A stretch of DNA of 64,000 nucleotides from Mycolicibacterium doricum (GTDB taxonomy: Bacteria > Actinomycetota > Actinomycetes > Mycobacteriales > Mycobacteriaceae), in the NCBI RefSeq assembly GCF_010728155.1, contig NZ_AP022605.1:2418001-2482000 (forward strand). Reading direction: 5' to 3'. The translations under genes were made by a program, and so were the position numbers. Shown here one piece after another: positions 24,041 to 35,492 of this stretch (position 1 is the stretch's first letter; every line of letters begins with the position of its first letter). The notes under the pieces were generated by a model, which saw only the letters and a list, made by a program, of their open reading frames with translations, searched no databases and was not told the DNA's origin.

Positions 24041-24979
24041 GTGGCCACCGGAGCCGGGGGGCCGGCGACATCTGGCGGGGCCGTGATCGCGATCGCGGGC
24101 TCTTCCGGTCTCATCGGTTCGGCGTTGGTGTCGGCGCTGCGCGCAGCGGACCGCCGGGTGGTGCGGATCGTGCGCCGGCCACCGTCGAACGCCGACGAGG
24201 TGTTCTGGAATCCGGACAGCGGTGAGTTACACGGGGATGCGCTTCGCGGGGTCGACGCCGTGATCAACCTGTGCGGTGTCGGCGTCGGGCAGCGCCGCTG
24301 GTCGGGTGCGTTCAAGCAGACCCTGCGCGACAGCCGCATCGACCCCACCGAGGTGCTGGCCAACGCCGTCGCCGAGGCCGGGGTCCCGGTGCTGGTCAAC
24401 GCCAGTGCCGTCGGCTATTACGGCGATACCCGCGACCGGGTGACCGACGAATCCGCACCCGCGGGCGACGGCTTCCTCGCACAGCTCTGCGTGGACTGGG
24501 AGGCCGCGACGGCGGCGGCCGCCGACGACGGCGCCCGGGTGGTGCTGCTGCGCACGGGTCTGGTGCTCTCATCGTCCGGCGGGATGCTGAGCCGGCTCAA
24601 ACCGCTGTTCAGCCTGGGCTCGGGCGCGCGACTGGGCAACGGCAGGCAGTACATGCCGTGGATCAGCCTCGAGGACCAGGTGCGCGCGGTGCTGTTCGCG
24701 GTAGCCCGGGAAGACCTGTCCGGCCCGCTGAACCTGACCGGTCCGGCACCGGTCACGAACGCGGAGTTCACCACGGCGCTGGGCCGTGCGCTCAACCGGC
24801 CGGCCCCGCTGATGGTGCCCGGGTTCGCTCTGCGCACGGTGCTCGGCGAATTCGCCGACGAAGGGCTGCTCAGCGGTCAGCGGGCGATCCCCGCCGCACT
24901 GGAGCGAGCCGGGTTCACGTTCCACCACAACACCGTCGGGGAAGCCCTCGCCTACGCCACCGGTCCGCGGGACGCCTGA
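24041..24979 (+). CDS. TIGR01777-family NAD-dependent epimerase/dehydratase (Rv2216-like)
   Basis: 312 residues, atypical SDR. N-terminal Rossmann motif [18 protein letters not shown], then [24 protein letters not shown] and a C-terminal DUF1731-like segment ([18 protein letters not shown]...[17 protein letters not shown]). These proteins (YfcH/SULA relatives) have no settled substrate. GTG 24041 lies 4 nt after dlaT; a GTG near 24080 directly before the Rossmann strand is an alternative start. Probably in one operon with dlaT, lipB and lipA. Confidence 0.85.
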   Translation: MATGAGGPATSGGAVIAIAGSSGLIGSALVSALRAADRRVVRIVRRPPSNADEVFWNPDSGELHGDALRGVDAVINLCGVGVGQRRWSGAFKQTLRDSRIDPTEVLANAVAEAGVPVLVNASAVGYYGDTRDRVTDESAPAGDGFLAQLCVDWEAATAAAADDGARVVLLRTGLVLSSSGGMLSRLKPLFSLGSGARLGNGRQYMPWISLEDQVRAVLFAVAREDLSGPLNLTGPAPVTNAEFTTALGRALNRPAPLMVPGFALRTVLGEFADEGLLSGQRAIPAALERAGFTFHHNTVGEALAYATGPRDA

Positions 24980-24997
24980 ACGAGTAGCGTCGAGGAC

Positions 24998-25768
24998 ATG
25001 GCGGTTTCGATCAGGTCGTCGACCCACCCCCCAGAGGTGCGGCACCTGGGCACCGTCGACTACCTCGACGCGTGGGAACAGCAGCGCCGGCTCGTCGATG
25101 CGCGGGTCGCCGGCGGACCCGACACCCTTCTGCTGCTGCAACATCCGGCTGTCTACACGGCGGGTAGGCGCACCGAACCACACGAGCGTCCCCTGGACGG
25201 CACGCCGGTGGTGAACACCGACCGCGGCGGCAAGATCACCTGGCACGGCCCCGGCCAGCTGGTCGGCTACCCGATCGTCGGACTGGCCGAACCGCTCGAC
25301 GTGGTGAACTTCGTGCGCCGCATCGAGGAGGCCCTGATCGCGGTGTGCACTGACCTGGGGCTCGACGCCGGGCGGGTCGACGGCCGCTCGGGGGTCTGGC
25401 TTCCCGGTGACGGCCCGCGGCCGGAACGCAAGATCGGCGCCATCGGTGTCCGGGTGTCCCGCGGCACCACGCTGCACGGGTTCGCCTTGAACTGCGACTG
25501 TGACCTGTCGGCGTTCTCGGTCATCGTGCCGTGCGGGATCGCCGATGCTGGCGTGACGTCGCTGACCGCCGAACTGGGACGCCGCGTCACCGTCGCCGAG
25601 GTCACCGATGCCGTCACCGAGCGGGTGTGTGACGCGCTCGACGGCCGCCTGCCGATCGATGCGGGCGCGGTCGCGCGGGTAGAAGCGACACCGCGGCCAG
25701 AATCGACACGGCGGCCAGAATCGACACAGCGGCCAGAATCGACACAGCGGCTAGAATCGGCACAGTGA
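24998..25768 (+). CDS. lipB: Octanoyltransferase
   Basis: Moves octanoyl from acyl carrier protein to lipoyl domains such as those of DlaT. 256 residues. Family motifs: [29 protein letters not shown], and [26 protein letters not shown] with the catalytic Lys and Cys region (VPCGI). The last 25 residues ([18 protein letters not shown]...) are a non-conserved tail encoded by an 18-bp repeat. The stop overlaps the lipA GTG as GTGA. Confidence 0.93.
   Translation: MAVSIRSSTHPPEVRHLGTVDYLDAWEQQRRLVDARVAGGPDTLLLLQHPAVYTAGRRTEPHERPLDGTPVVNTDRGGKITWHGPGQLVGYPIVGLAEPLDVVNFVRRIEEALIAVCTDLGLDAGRVDGRSGVWLPGDGPRPERKIGAIGVRVSRGTTLHGFALNCDCDLSAFSVIVPCGIADAGVTSLTAELGRRVTVAEVTDAVTERVCDALDGRLPIDAGAVARVEATPRPESTRRPESTQRPESTQRLESAQ
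25686..25757 (+). repeat. 18-bp tandem repeat, four copies, at the lipB-lipA junction
   Basis: Units of form CGACACMGCGGCYAGAAT start at 25686, 25704, 25722 and 25740. They encode the extra PESTQR tail of LipB. The last copy carries TAGAAT, a good -10 hexamer for lipA; the other three carry CAGAAT at the same place. Confidence 0.95.
25752..25757 (+). promoter_or_regulatory. Possible -10 element of a leaderless lipA promoter
   Basis: TAGAAT matches TANNNT and is followed by 7 nt and then the lipA GTG at 25765. It lies inside the last unit of the 18-bp repeat in the lipB coding sequence. Confidence 0.4.
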
Positions 25769-26712
25769 CGGTCACGCCGCCGGAGGGCCGAAAACTCCTG
25801 CGCCTGGAGGTTCGCAACGCCCAGACGCCCATCGAACGCAAACCCCCGTGGATCAAGACCCGCGCCAGGATGGGACCGGAGTACCAAGAGCTCAAATCCC
25901 TCGTCCGGCGTGAAGGCCTGCACACGGTGTGCGAAGAGGCCGGGTGTCCCAACATCTTCGAATGCTGGGAGGACCGCGAGGCCACCTTCCTGATCGGCGG
26001 AGAGCAGTGCACGCGCCGCTGTGACTTCTGCCAGATCGACACCGGTAAGCCGACCGAACTCGACCGCGACGAACCGCGCCGGGTCGCCCAGAGTGTGGCG
26101 GCCATGGGGCTGCGGTACTCGACGGTCACCGGCGTCGCGCGCGACGACCTGCCCGACGGCGGCGCCTGGCTGTACGCGGAGACCGTACGCGAGATCAAGC
26201 GGCTCAACCCCGACACCGGCGTCGAACTGCTGATCCCCGATTTCAACGGCGACCGTGTGCAGCTGGAGACCGTCTTCGAGTCGCGCCCGGAAGTGTTGGC
26301 GCACAACGTCGAGACGGTCCCGCGCATCTTCAAGCGGATCCGGCCGGCCTTCCGGTACGAGCGCAGCCTCGCGGTGCTGACCGCGGCCCGCGACGATGGC
26401 CTGGTTACCAAGAGCAACCTGATCCTCGGCATGGGTGAGACGCCCGACGAGGTACGGACGGCGCTGGTCGACCTACACGAGGCGGGCTGCGACATCGTCA
26501 CGATCACGCAGTACCTGCGGCCCTCGCCCCGCCACCATCCCGTGGACCGCTGGGTCACTCCCGAGGAGTTCGTCGAGTTCGCGGAGTTCGCCGAGGGTCT
26601 CGGATTCGTCGGCGTGCTGGCCGGTCCGCTGGTGCGTTCGTCCTACCGTGCGGGGCGGCTGTACGCGCAGGCTGCGCGGCTGAAATGGGCCGCGACGCCA
26701 CCCGTATCCTGA
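25765..26712 (+). CDS. lipA: Lipoyl synthase (radical SAM)
   Basis: Inserts two sulfurs into octanoyl-lipoyl domains. 315 residues. Both 4Fe-4S motifs are present: the auxiliary cluster in [12 protein letters not shown] and the radical-[11 protein letters not shown]. The C-terminal RSSYRAG serine-containing motif that ligates the auxiliary cluster is also present. GTG overlaps the lipB stop. Enzyme partner of lipB and substrate DlaT in the same cluster. Confidence 0.96.
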   Translation: MTVTPPEGRKLLRLEVRNAQTPIERKPPWIKTRARMGPEYQELKSLVRREGLHTVCEEAGCPNIFECWEDREATFLIGGEQCTRRCDFCQIDTGKPTELDRDEPRRVAQSVAAMGLRYSTVTGVARDDLPDGGAWLYAETVREIKRLNPDTGVELLIPDFNGDRVQLETVFESRPEVLAHNVETVPRIFKRIRPAFRYERSLAVLTAARDDGLVTKSNLILGMGETPDEVRTALVDLHEAGCDIVTITQYLRPSPRHHPVDRWVTPEEFVEFAEFAEGLGFVGVLAGPLVRSSYRAGRLYAQAARLKWAATPPVS

Positions 26713-26716
26713 GGGC

Positions 26717-27469
26717 ATGGCCAAGACCCGCAACACCGCCGCCACCAAGGCCGCAAAGGCCGAGGCGAAGGCCGCCCGCAAGGCCGCGTCCAAGCAGCGG
26801 CGCAGTCAGCTCTGGCAGGCGTTCCAGATCCAGCGCAAAGAGGACAGCCGGCTCCTGCCGTACATGATCGGCGCGTTCGTCCTGGTCGTCGGTGTTTCGG
26901 TCGCGGTCGGTGTCCTCGCCGGCGGGTTCACGACGTACATGCTGATCCCGCTGGGCATCGTGCTCGGGGCGCTGGTGGCATTCATCATCTTCGGGCGCCG
27001 GGCGCAGAAGTCGGTGTACCGCAAGGCCGAGGGCCAGACCGGCGCCGCCGCGTGGGCACTGGACAATCTGCGCGGGCGGTGGCGGGTGACGCCGGGCGTC
27101 GCGGCGACAGGCAACTTCGACGCCGTCCACCGGGTGATCGGCCGTCCCGGCGTCATCTTCGTCGGCGAGGGCAACGCCGGCCGGGTCAAGCCGCTGCTCG
27201 CCCAGGAAAAGAAGCGCACCGCCCGGCTGATCGGCGACACCCCGATCTATGACGTCGTCGTCGGCAACGGCGAGGGCGAGGTGCCGTTGGCCAAGCTCGA
27301 GCGCCACCTCAACAAGCTCCCCGCCAACATCACCGTCAAGCAGATGGATGCGCTGGAGTCGCGGCTGGCAGCGCTGGGCACCAAGATCGGCCCGGCCGCG
27401 ATGCCGAAGGGCCCGATGCCCGCGCAGGCCAAGATGCGCGGCGTCCAGCGCACCGTGCGCCGCCGTTAG
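26717..27469 (+). CDS. DUF4191 membrane protein (Rv2219-like)
   Basis: 250 residues. Lys/Ala/Arg-rich start (TKAAKAEAKAARKAASKQRR), two transmembrane helices close together (MIGAFVLVVGVSVAVGVLAGG, MLIPLGIVLGALVAFIIFG), then a 150-residue cytoplasmic domain with VIGRPGVIFVGEG and a basic tail. Always next to lipA in mycobacteria; function unknown. 4 nt after lipA, so likely the last gene of the lip operon. Confidence 0.85.
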   Translation: MAKTRNTAATKAAKAEAKAARKAASKQRRSQLWQAFQIQRKEDSRLLPYMIGAFVLVVGVSVAVGVLAGGFTTYMLIPLGIVLGALVAFIIFGRRAQKSVYRKAEGQTGAAAWALDNLRGRWRVTPGVAATGNFDAVHRVIGRPGVIFVGEGNAGRVKPLLAQEKKRTARLIGDTPIYDVVVGNGEGEVPLAKLERHLNKLPANITVKQMDALESRLAALGTKIGPAAMPKGPMPAQAKMRGVQRTVRRR

Positions 27470-27557
27470 CGGCGCGCCGCGACACGCACAGTAGGTCCAC
27501 CGGCGATACTTCCGCAGGTGTGCACCGCGCGTGAGTGGGCGCCGCATTTCGCGGCGT

Positions 27558-27749
27558 TCGGTGCACGCCAACACGATCGGCGCCGCCTACCAGATCAGGC
27601 TGGACGCCTTGGTGGGCTCCGTCGAGGCCGGCAATCGCGCCGATCTGATCGTGCTCGACCAGATCATCCTGGAGGTCGACCTCCACGACATTCATCGCAC
27701 GAACGTGGTGCTGACGATGATGAACGGGCAGATGCGCCACGAGGACTGA
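27558..27749 (+). pseudogene. Remnant of an amidohydrolase family 3 gene (C-terminal end)
   Basis: The plus frame reads VHANTIGAAYQIRLDALVGS, VEAGNRADLIVLDQIILEVD and HDIHRTNVVLTMMNGQMRHED, the C-terminal segment of YtcJ-like amidohydrolases. The metal-binding barrel is missing and the short upstream sequence in the frame is not homologous, so about 60 residues remain from a protein of more than 500. It lies between the lip operon and the RDD gene. Confidence 0.7.
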
Positions 27750-27792
27750 CGTCGAATGTGAGCGTGTGCGCCGGTTACTGGCCCGGAAGAGC

Positions 27793-28275
27793 TCATGTTC
27801 GGCGAACCACCGCCGTCTTGGTGGCCAGATCGTGCAGCGCGCGCAGATCCTCGTCGGTGAACAGCGCCGGGATCACCAGTGCGATCAGCAGCCCGCGAAC
27901 CACGGCGCGGCCCAGGCCGACGTGCTGTCGGTCGTCCATCGACACCACCATCAGCCCGAGGACGAACTGACCGGGGGTGAAGCCGAACAGGCGCACCGAC
28001 GCCGCCCCGAGGAGGAACCAGATGACGAGGATCACCGTCGACAGCGCACCGACCGAGATGAGGCCGAGTGCCATCGCCAGCGCGGCCAGCCCGTAGGCGA
28101 CGAACCAGTCGACGAGCAGGGCGGCGACCCGGCGGCCGAACCGCGCCATCGACCCGGGCCCGCTGTCGGGCGCGCCGAGCCTCTCACCCGGGTATTCAGT
28201 CGGTGGTCGGCCCGGGCCGCCGGGTCCGCGGTTCGATTCCGGTCCGGACAGCCAGGACCCGAGCGTGCGGGCCAT
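27793..28275 (-). CDS. RDD-family membrane protein
   Basis: 160 residues. A hydrophilic Gly/Pro-rich start (PESNRGPGGPGRPPTEYPG) precedes three hydrophobic helices (LVDWFVAYGLAALAMALGL, LSTVILVIWFLLGAASVRLF, LGLMVVSMDDRQ...VVRGLLIALVIPALF). The RDD signature is seen as RVAALLVDW with R and D and the later TPGQ. Corresponds to Rv2219A beside glnA1. Small membrane protein of unknown role. Confidence 0.85.
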   Translation of the reverse strand: MARTLGSWLSGPESNRGPGGPGRPPTEYPGERLGAPDSGPGSMARFGRRVAALLVDWFVAYGLAALAMALGLISVGALSTVILVIWFLLGAASVRLFGFTPGQFVLGLMVVSMDDRQHVGLGRAVVRGLLIALVIPALFTDEDLRALHDLATKTAVVRRT

Positions 28276-28333
28276 ACTGAAAGGATAGGGGTGCCCGCGG
28301 CGCCCGCCGCGAAACCGGGTGTGATGCTCCGCC

Positions 28334-28371
28334 GTAACGCTGCCGCAACATGCGGTTGACGATCGTGCAAC
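28334..28371 (+). promoter_or_regulatory. GlnR box upstream of glnA1
   Basis: The sequence reads GTAAC-n6-GCAAC-n6-TTGAC-n6-GCAAC, a full double GlnR box (a-b-a-b) with exact 6-nt spacers. It lies 52 nt before the glnA1 start. GlnR control of glnA1 under nitrogen limitation is known in mycobacteria. Confidence 0.8.
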
Positions 28372-28422
28372 ATCGTGTCCCTAGCGTCAACGCGCGGGTT
28401 ACCAGTAAAGGAGAAAAGTAGA

Positions 28423-29859
<1,437 letters not shown>

Positions 29860-29876
29860 GCCGTCAGCGACGTGAA

Positions 29877-29906
29877 GGGCCGGGGGGTGTTCGCACCACC
29901 CGGCCC
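29877..29906 (+). terminator. Terminator-like hairpin after glnA1
   Basis: GGGCCGGGGGGTG pairs with CACCACCCGGCCC around a TTCG tetraloop, with one mismatch. It lies between glnA1 and dtd. Confidence 0.8.
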
Positions 29907-29924
29907 TGTCGCTTGGATGGACCC

Positions 29925-30356
29925 ATGCGGGTTCTGGTGCAGCGGGTATCCTCAGCGAGCGTCGTCGTCGACGGCGACGTGGTGGGCGCCATCGCACCCA
30001 CCCACCAGGGCCTCCTCGCACTGGTCGGCGTCACCCACACCGACGACGCGGACATCGCGCGCAAACTCGCCGGAAAGCTCTGGCGGCTGCGAATTCTCGA
30101 CGGCGAGCGCTCGGCCGCCGACCTGGCCGCGCCGATCCTGGTCGTCAGCCAGTTCACTCTCGATGCCGACACCGTCAAGGGGCGGCGACCGTCATGGAGC
30201 GCCGCGGCGCCCCGACCGGTCGCCGAACCGTTGGTCGGCGCGTTCTGTGAGGCGCTGCGTGTGCTGGGAGCATCTGTGCAAACAGGAGTTTTCGGGGCGC
30301 ACATGGAAGTGGAACTGGTCAACGACGGTCCGGTGACAGTGTTGCTCGAGCTGTGA
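29925..30356 (+). CDS. dtd: D-aminoacyl-tRNA deacylase
   Basis: Cleaves D-amino acids from mischarged tRNA. 143 residues, the usual size. [17 protein letters not shown] at the start, the SQFTL active-site motif near residue 77 and the C-terminal [11 protein letters not shown] (Gly-Pro motif) are present. A longer frame exists upstream through glnA1 but ATG 29925 gives the conserved start. Position after glnA1 differs from M. tuberculosis. Confidence 0.92.
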   Translation: MRVLVQRVSSASVVVDGDVVGAIAPTHQGLLALVGVTHTDDADIARKLAGKLWRLRILDGERSAADLAAPILVVSQFTLDADTVKGRRPSWSAAAPRPVAEPLVGAFCEALRVLGASVQTGVFGAHMEVELVNDGPVTVLLEL

Positions 30357-30388
30357 ACCCGCGGCATATCGGCGCGTAAGGTCAGCCC

Positions 30389-30940
30389 ATGGCGACCACT
30401 TTCGACGCTCGGTTGGCGAGCTATTCCTCCCCGCTCCTGAGTGTTTTCCGCATCATTGCCGGCCTCCTGTTCGCACTGCACGGTTCGGCGAAGATCTTCG
30501 GCTGGCCGGTGGGTGAACCCATCCCGGTCGGCACCTGGCCGTTCTGGTGGGCCGGGATCATCGAACTTTCGGCGGGTCTGCTCATCGCAGTGGGCCTCTT
30601 CACCCGGGTCGCGGCGTTCATCGCCTCCGGTGAGATGGCCGTGGCCTACTTCTGGAAGCACTGGCCGCCGCTGGACGGGCCGGCGGCCAGCTTCTGGCCG
30701 ATGCAGAACGGCGGCGAGGTGGTCCTGCTGTTCTGCTTCGGCTTCCTCGCGATCGCCGGACTCGGCGCCGGTGCGTGGTCGGCCGATGCCCGCCGACGCG
30801 GCCGGATGGGCGGCGTCGGGGCAGGCGGGGTGGCGCCCAACCGGGTGGTCACCGGGACCGCCGCACCCGCCGGATACGCGACCGGTCAACCGGTTCGCCG
30901 CGGCGGGCTGCTCAGCCGGTTCCGGCGGCCGCGCTCTTAG
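30389..30940 (+). CDS. DoxX-family membrane protein
   Basis: 183 residues with four hydrophobic segments (LLSVFRIIAGLLFALHGSAKIFG, WAGIIELSAGLLIAVGLFTRVAAFIA, MAVAYFWKHW, GGEVVLLFCFGFLAIAGLGAGAW), the DoxX fold. HGSAKIFGWP and EMAVAYFWKHWP are typical DoxX pieces. The C-terminal 45 residues are Gly/Arg-rich and not conserved. DoxX proteins are tied to thiol and redox stress in mycobacteria, but nothing here fixes its partner. Confidence 0.85.
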   Translation: MATTFDARLASYSSPLLSVFRIIAGLLFALHGSAKIFGWPVGEPIPVGTWPFWWAGIIELSAGLLIAVGLFTRVAAFIASGEMAVAYFWKHWPPLDGPAASFWPMQNGGEVVLLFCFGFLAIAGLGAGAWSADARRRGRMGGVGAGGVAPNRVVTGTAAPAGYATGQPVRRGGLLSRFRRPRS

Positions 30941-30942
30941 CT

Positions 30943-30982
30943 GGCCCTCGACCGCGACGCACGGTAGCTTCGTCGAGGGGCC
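30943..30982. terminator. Bulged hairpin between convergent DoxX and glnE genes
   Basis: GGCCCTCGAC pairs with GTCGAGGGGCC with one bulged base around a 19-nt loop, right after the DoxX stop. Could end transcription from the left. Confidence 0.45.
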
Positions 30983-31099
30983 TTCATGTCGGTGACGTGA
31001 AGACGCCGTTGTGGAACCGGTGGCCCCGTTGTTCGTAGCGAGCCGCGCGTACTCCTCGGTGCTCACCAGGTCGGACGGCCACTCCGGGGCTGTGCCGTC

Positions 31100-34063
31100 T
31101 CAGCCACCGAACACCTTGCGGACCACCGTCTTCGCGCGTCTCGTCACCCGCAGGTAGTTGTCGAGGAACTCGCCGCCGTCGTCGCTGTCCCAGCCGGCGG
31201 CCACCGCCACCGCGTTGAGCATCCGGCCTGGGCCGGGCAGCTGGTCGGTCGGCTTGCCGCGCACCAGCACCAGCGCGTTACGCGCCCGCGTCGCCGTGAG
31301 CCAGGCCTGCCGCAACAGGTCGACGTCTCCTTCTGCGATGAGTTCGGCGGCGCCGATCGCGTTGAGCGCCTCCAGCGTCGAGGTGCAGTGCAGGGCCGGC
31401 ACCTTGTGCGCGAATCGCAGCTGCATGAGCTGGACGGTCCATTCGATGTCGGCCAGCCCGCCCCGGCCGAGCTTGGTGTGGGTGTTGGGATCCGCGCCGC
31501 GCGGTAACCGTTCGGCGTCGACGCGGGCCTTGATCCGCCGGATCTCCTGGACGGCTTGTGCCGACGCGCCGCCGGCCGGGTAGCGCGTCTTGTCGATCGT
31601 CAGCAGGAACCGTTCACCGAGTTCGAGATCCCCTGCGACGCGGTGCGCGCGCAGCAGCGCCTGCACCTCCCACGGCTGCGCCCACTGTGCGTAGTACGCC
31701 TCGTAGGACGCCAGCGTGCGCACCAGCGGTCCGTTACGTCCCTCGGGGCGCAGCCCCGTGTCCACTTCCAGTGGCGGGTCTGCGCTCGGGGTCCCCAGCC
31801 GTGAGCGCACCCCCTCGGCAACGCCGGTCGCCCACTTCACCGCGGCGGATTCCTCGGCGCCACTGCACGGTTCGCAGACGAACATCACGTCGGCGTCCGA
31901 GCCGTATCCCAGTTCCTGGCCTCCGAGCCGGCCCATGCCGATCACCGCGATTCGCGCGGGGGGCCCGCCCTCGGGGGCGTTGGCGCGCATCACCGCGTCC
32001 AGCGCGGCCTGCAGCACGGCCACCCACAGCGCCGTCAGCGCCCGGCACACCTGGGTAACCTCGAGCATGCCAAGCAGATCGGCCGAGGCGATGCGCGCGA
32101 GTTCGCGGCGCCGCAGTGTGCGCGCCGCGTCAATGGCCCGCACCGGGTCGGCGTGCCTGCCCGCCGACGCCACCAGCCCCCTTGCCATGGCTTCGGGTTC
32201 CGTGTCGAGCAGTTTGGGTCCGTTGGGTCCGTCGGCGTAGAGCTGGATGACCTCCGGGGCGCGCATCAACAGGTCGGGCACGTAGGCCGACGTCCCGAGC
32301 ACCCGCATCAGCCGTTTGGCGACGGCTCCCTCGTCGCGCAGCGTGCTCAGATACCACCGCTGCTCGGCCAGCGCCTCGCTGATGCGGCGGTAGGACAGCA
32401 GGCCGGCGTCGGGGTCGGGGGTGTCGGAGAGCCAGTCGAGCAGCGTGGGCAGCAGCACCCGCTGCACCCGGCCGCGACGACCACGCTCACCGGTGAGCGC
32501 GGCCAGATGCGTCAGGGCGCTCTGCGGACCCTCGTACCCCAATGCCGCCAGCTGCCTTTCGGCCGCGGCGGTGCTCATCCCCGGCTCGATGCCCAGCGCC
32601 GGTTGGCGCACCGACTCCAGCAGTGGCTGGTAGAACAGCTTGGCATGCAGCCGCGACACCCGCAGGCTCTGCCGCTTGAGTTCCTCGCGCAGCACGCCGA
32701 GGGCATCGTGCTGCCCGTCGGGTCGGACGTGCGCGGCGCGGGCCAGCCAGCGCAACGCCTCGTCGTCGTCGGCCTCCGGCAGCAGGTGGGTCCGCTTGAG
32801 TCGCTGCAGCTGCAGCCGGTGCTCGAGGAGCCGCAGGAATTCGTAGGACGCGGTGAGATTGGCGGCGTCGTCGCGGCCGACGTAGCCGCCGGCGCCCAAC
32901 GCCGCCAGCGCATCGACCGTCGACGCGACGTGCAGCGACTCGTCGTTGCGTCCGTGTACGAGCTGCAGCAGCTGGACGGCGAATTCCACGTCGCGCAGGC
33001 CCCCGGTCCCGAGTTTGAGTTCCCGACCCCGCACCCCGGCAGGCAGCAGTTCCTCCACCCGCCGTCTCATCGCCTGCACCTCGGGGACGAAATCCTCACG
33101 CTCACAGGCGGTCCAGACCATCGGAGACAGCGCCTGAATGTACTCGCGGCCCAGATCGGCGTCACCGGCCGCGGGCCGGGCCTTCATCAGTGCCTGGAAC
33201 TCCCACGTCCTGGCCCAGCGCTGGTAGTAGGCGACGTGCGAATCCAGCGTGCGGACGAGTTGACCGTGTTTGCCTTCCGGACGCAGCGCCGCGTCGACTT
33301 CGAAGAACGCGTCGGCGGCGAACCGCATCATCTCCCCGGCCACCCGGGTGGTGGTCCCGTCGGCGGGGTCGGAGACGAAGATGACGTCGACATCGCTGAC
33401 GTAGTTGAGTTCGCGCGCGCCGCATTTGCCCATCGCGATGATGGCGATGCGAGGCCGGTCGGCGTCGCCGCACACCGAGCGCATCGCCACCTCGAGCGCA
33501 CTGGCGAGCGCGGCGTCGGCCAGGTCCGACAGGTGCTCGCCGACGGTCGAGAACGGCAGCACCGGTTCGTTCTCCACGGTGGGCGCCACGTCGAGGGCGG
33601 CGAGCACCAGCAGCCGGTCGCGGTACAGGGTGCGCAGCGGCAGCATCGCCGAAGCTGCGTCGGTGACCGATTGCGCGAGCGCGATGAACTCCTCGCGCAG
33701 CGCCTCGGCCGTCGAGAGCGCAACCTTGCCCGCGAGCAATTCCCACTTCTCGGGGTGGGCGACGAGGTGGTCGCCGAGCGCTAGCGACGAACCCAGCACC
33801 GCGAACAGCCGTCCGCGCAACGGTTTGTCGCTCAGCAGTGCGGCGTCGAGCCTGTCCCAGCCGTCGCCGAGCGCGTCGGCGAGGCGGACCATGGTCTGCA
33901 GTGCGCTGTCGGCGTCGGGTGCACGTGAGAGCGACCACAGTAGTTCGACGTGTCGGTCGGTGTTCCAGCCCAGCCGGTCGAGGTGCGCGGGGGCCTGGTT
34001 CTCCACCAGCCCGAGACGCCCGGTGCTGGGCAGCGTGGAGCGTTCGGTCGACGGTCGGGCCAC
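31100..34063 (-). CDS. glnE: Glutamine synthetase adenylyltransferase/deadenylylase
   Basis: Adds and removes AMP on the tyrosine of GlnA1. 987 residues with two nucleotidyltransferase domains: the first with [19 protein letters not shown] near residue 210 (deadenylylation half) and the second with [20 protein letters not shown] near 715 (adenylylation half), each with paired Asp residues (DVD, DAD). Lies 24 nt downstream of glnA2, as in M. tuberculosis Rv2221c-Rv2222c. A 9-bp duplication (TTGGGTCCG twice) near 32213 lengthens a loop by three residues. Confidence 0.96.
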   Translation of the reverse strand: MARPSTERSTLPSTGRLGLVENQAPAHLDRLGWNTDRHVELLWSLSRAPDADSALQTMVRLADALGDGWDRLDAALLSDKPLRGRLFAVLGSSLALGDHLVAHPEKWELLAGKVALSTAEALREEFIALAQSVTDAASAMLPLRTLYRDRLLVLAALDVAPTVENEPVLPFSTVGEHLSDLADAALASALEVAMRSVCGDADRPRIAIIAMGKCGARELNYVSDVDVIFVSDPADGTTTRVAGEMMRFAADAFFEVDAALRPEGKHGQLVRTLDSHVAYYQRWARTWEFQALMKARPAAGDADLGREYIQALSPMVWTACEREDFVPEVQAMRRRVEELLPAGVRGRELKLGTGGLRDVEFAVQLLQLVHGRNDESLHVASTVDALAALGAGGYVGRDDAANLTASYEFLRLLEHRLQLQRLKRTHLLPEADDDEALRWLARAAHVRPDGQHDALGVLREELKRQSLRVSRLHAKLFYQPLLESVRQPALGIEPGMSTAAAERQLAALGYEGPQSALTHLAALTGERGRRGRVQRVLLPTLLDWLSDTPDPDAGLLSYRRISEALAEQRWYLSTLRDEGAVAKRLMRVLGTSAYVPDLLMRAPEVIQLYADGPNGPKLLDTEPEAMARGLVASAGRHADPVRAIDAARTLRRRELARIASADLLGMLEVTQVCRALTALWVAVLQAALDAVMRANAPEGGPPARIAVIGMGRLGGQELGYGSDADVMFVCEPCSGAEESAAVKWATGVAEGVRSRLGTPSADPPLEVDTGLRPEGRNGPLVRTLASYEAYYAQWAQPWEVQALLRAHRVAGDLELGERFLLTIDKTRYPAGGASAQAVQEIRRIKARVDAERLPRGADPNTHTKLGRGGLADIEWTVQLMQLRFAHKVPALHCTSTLEALNAIGAAELIAEGDVDLLRQAWLTATRARNALVLVRGKPTDQLPGPGRMLNAVAVAAGWDSDDGGEFLDNYLRVTRRAKTVVRKVFGG

Positions 34064-34087
34064 GCTGCCGACGTTACCGCGCCCGTC

Positions 34088-35428
34088 TCACAGCGACAGG
34101 TACGCCCGCAGCTCGTACGGCGTGACATGGCTGCGATACGTTTCCCACTCCGCGCGCTTGTTGCGCAGGAAGTAGTCGAAGACATGCTCCCCCAACGCCT
34201 CGGCGACCAATTCGGAGTTCTCCATTTCGCCGAGCGCGACGCCGAGGCTGCCGGGCAACTCCTTGTAGCCCATAGCGCGGCGCTCTTCGGGGGTCAGGCT
34301 CCACACGTTGTCCTCGGCCTGCGGACCCAGCACGTAGCCTTTCTGCACCCCGCGCAGTCCGGCGGCCAGCAGCACCGCGAACGTCAGGTACGGGTTGCAC
34401 GCCGAATCGGGGCTGCGCACCTCGACGCGGCGCGACGACGCCTTGCGCGGGGTGTACATCGGCACCCGGACCAGCGCAGAGCGGTTGGCCGCGCCCCAGG
34501 AGGCGGCCGTCGGCGCCTCGCCGCCGTGCACCAGTCGCTTGTAGGAGTTCACCCACTGGTTGGTGACGGCGCTGATCTCGCAGGCGTGCTCGAGGATGCC
34601 CGCGATGAACGACTTGGCGACGTCGGAGAGCTGCAGCGGGTCGTCGGGGCTGTGGAAGGCGTTGGTGTCGCCCTCGAACAGGCTCATGTGGGTGTGCATC
34701 GCCGAGCCGGGGTGTTCGGCGAACGGTTTGGGCATGAACGACGCCCGGACGCCGTCACCGAGCGCGATCTCTTTGACGACGTAGCGGAACGTCATCACGT
34801 TGTCGGCCATCGAGAGCGCGTCGGCGTAGCGCAGGTCAATCTCCTGCTGGCCGGGGGCGCCTTCGTGGTGGCTGAACTCGACCGAGATGCCCATCTGCTC
34901 GAGCGCGTCGATGGCGTGCCTGCGGAAGTTGGGCGCCGAGTCGTGCGCGGCCTGGTCGAAGTACCCGCCGGTGTCGGCCGGTACAGGTGGAGTGCCGTCG
35001 TTGGGGCCGGGTTCGAGGAGGAAGAACTCGACCTCGGGGTGCACGTAGCAGGAGAACCCTAGATCGCTGGCCTTGGCGAGCTGGCGGCGCAGCACGTGGC
35101 GGGAGTCGGCCCACGACGGCGACCCGTCGGGCATGGTGATGTCGCAGAACATCCGGGCCGAGTGGTGCTTGCCGGAACGGTCTACCCACGGCAGCACCTG
35201 GAAGGTGGACGGATCGGGGCGGGCGACCACATCGGCTTCCGAGACACGCGCGAAGCCCTCGATCGCGGAGCCGTCGAAGCCGATGCCCTCCTCGAAGGCG
35301 CCGTCGAGTTCGGCGGGCGCGATCGCCACGGACTTGAGGTAACCGAGGACGTCCGTGAACCACAGCCGGACGAAGCGGATGTCGCGTTCCTCCAGCGTGC
35401 GCAGCACGAATTCCTTCTGGCGATCCAT
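34088..35428 (-). CDS. glnA2: Glutamine synthetase GlnA2
   Basis: 446 residues, shorter GSI-alpha type without the adenylylation loop tyrosine motif seen in GlnA1. FDGSAIEGFARVSEADV, VEFFLLEPG, EFSHHEGAPGQQEIDLRYADA and RSALVRVPMYTPRKASSRRVEVRSPD are the conserved pieces. In M. tuberculosis GlnA2 is non-essential and less active than GlnA1. Upstream of glnE on the same strand. Confidence 0.93.
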   Translation of the reverse strand: MDRQKEFVLRTLEERDIRFVRLWFTDVLGYLKSVAIAPAELDGAFEEGIGFDGSAIEGFARVSEADVVARPDPSTFQVLPWVDRSGKHHSARMFCDITMPDGSPSWADSRHVLRRQLAKASDLGFSCYVHPEVEFFLLEPGPNDGTPPVPADTGGYFDQAAHDSAPNFRRHAIDALEQMGISVEFSHHEGAPGQQEIDLRYADALSMADNVMTFRYVVKEIALGDGVRASFMPKPFAEHPGSAMHTHMSLFEGDTNAFHSPDDPLQLSDVAKSFIAGILEHACEISAVTNQWVNSYKRLVHGGEAPTAASWGAANRSALVRVPMYTPRKASSRRVEVRSPDSACNPYLTFAVLLAAGLRGVQKGYVLGPQAEDNVWSLTPEERRAMGYKELPGSLGVALGEMENSELVAEALGEHVFDYFLRNKRAEWETYRSHVTPYELRAYLSL

Positions 35429-35492
35429 GACCGCGAGCGTAGGTTCCGCCTGTTAATTCGGTGTTACGGCGCTGCTCCGACTGGATTCCCGG

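Noticed and set aside
22892..24399. Long frames overlapping dlaT on both strands
   Set aside because: Products of the repetitive EPEPKPE linker and high GC; dlaT is clearly the coding frame.
30983..31099. Possible gene remnant after glnE on the minus strand (reads APEWPSDLVSTEEYARLA)
   Set aside because: Only about 20 residues with a protein-like look, no recognised family; left unannotated.
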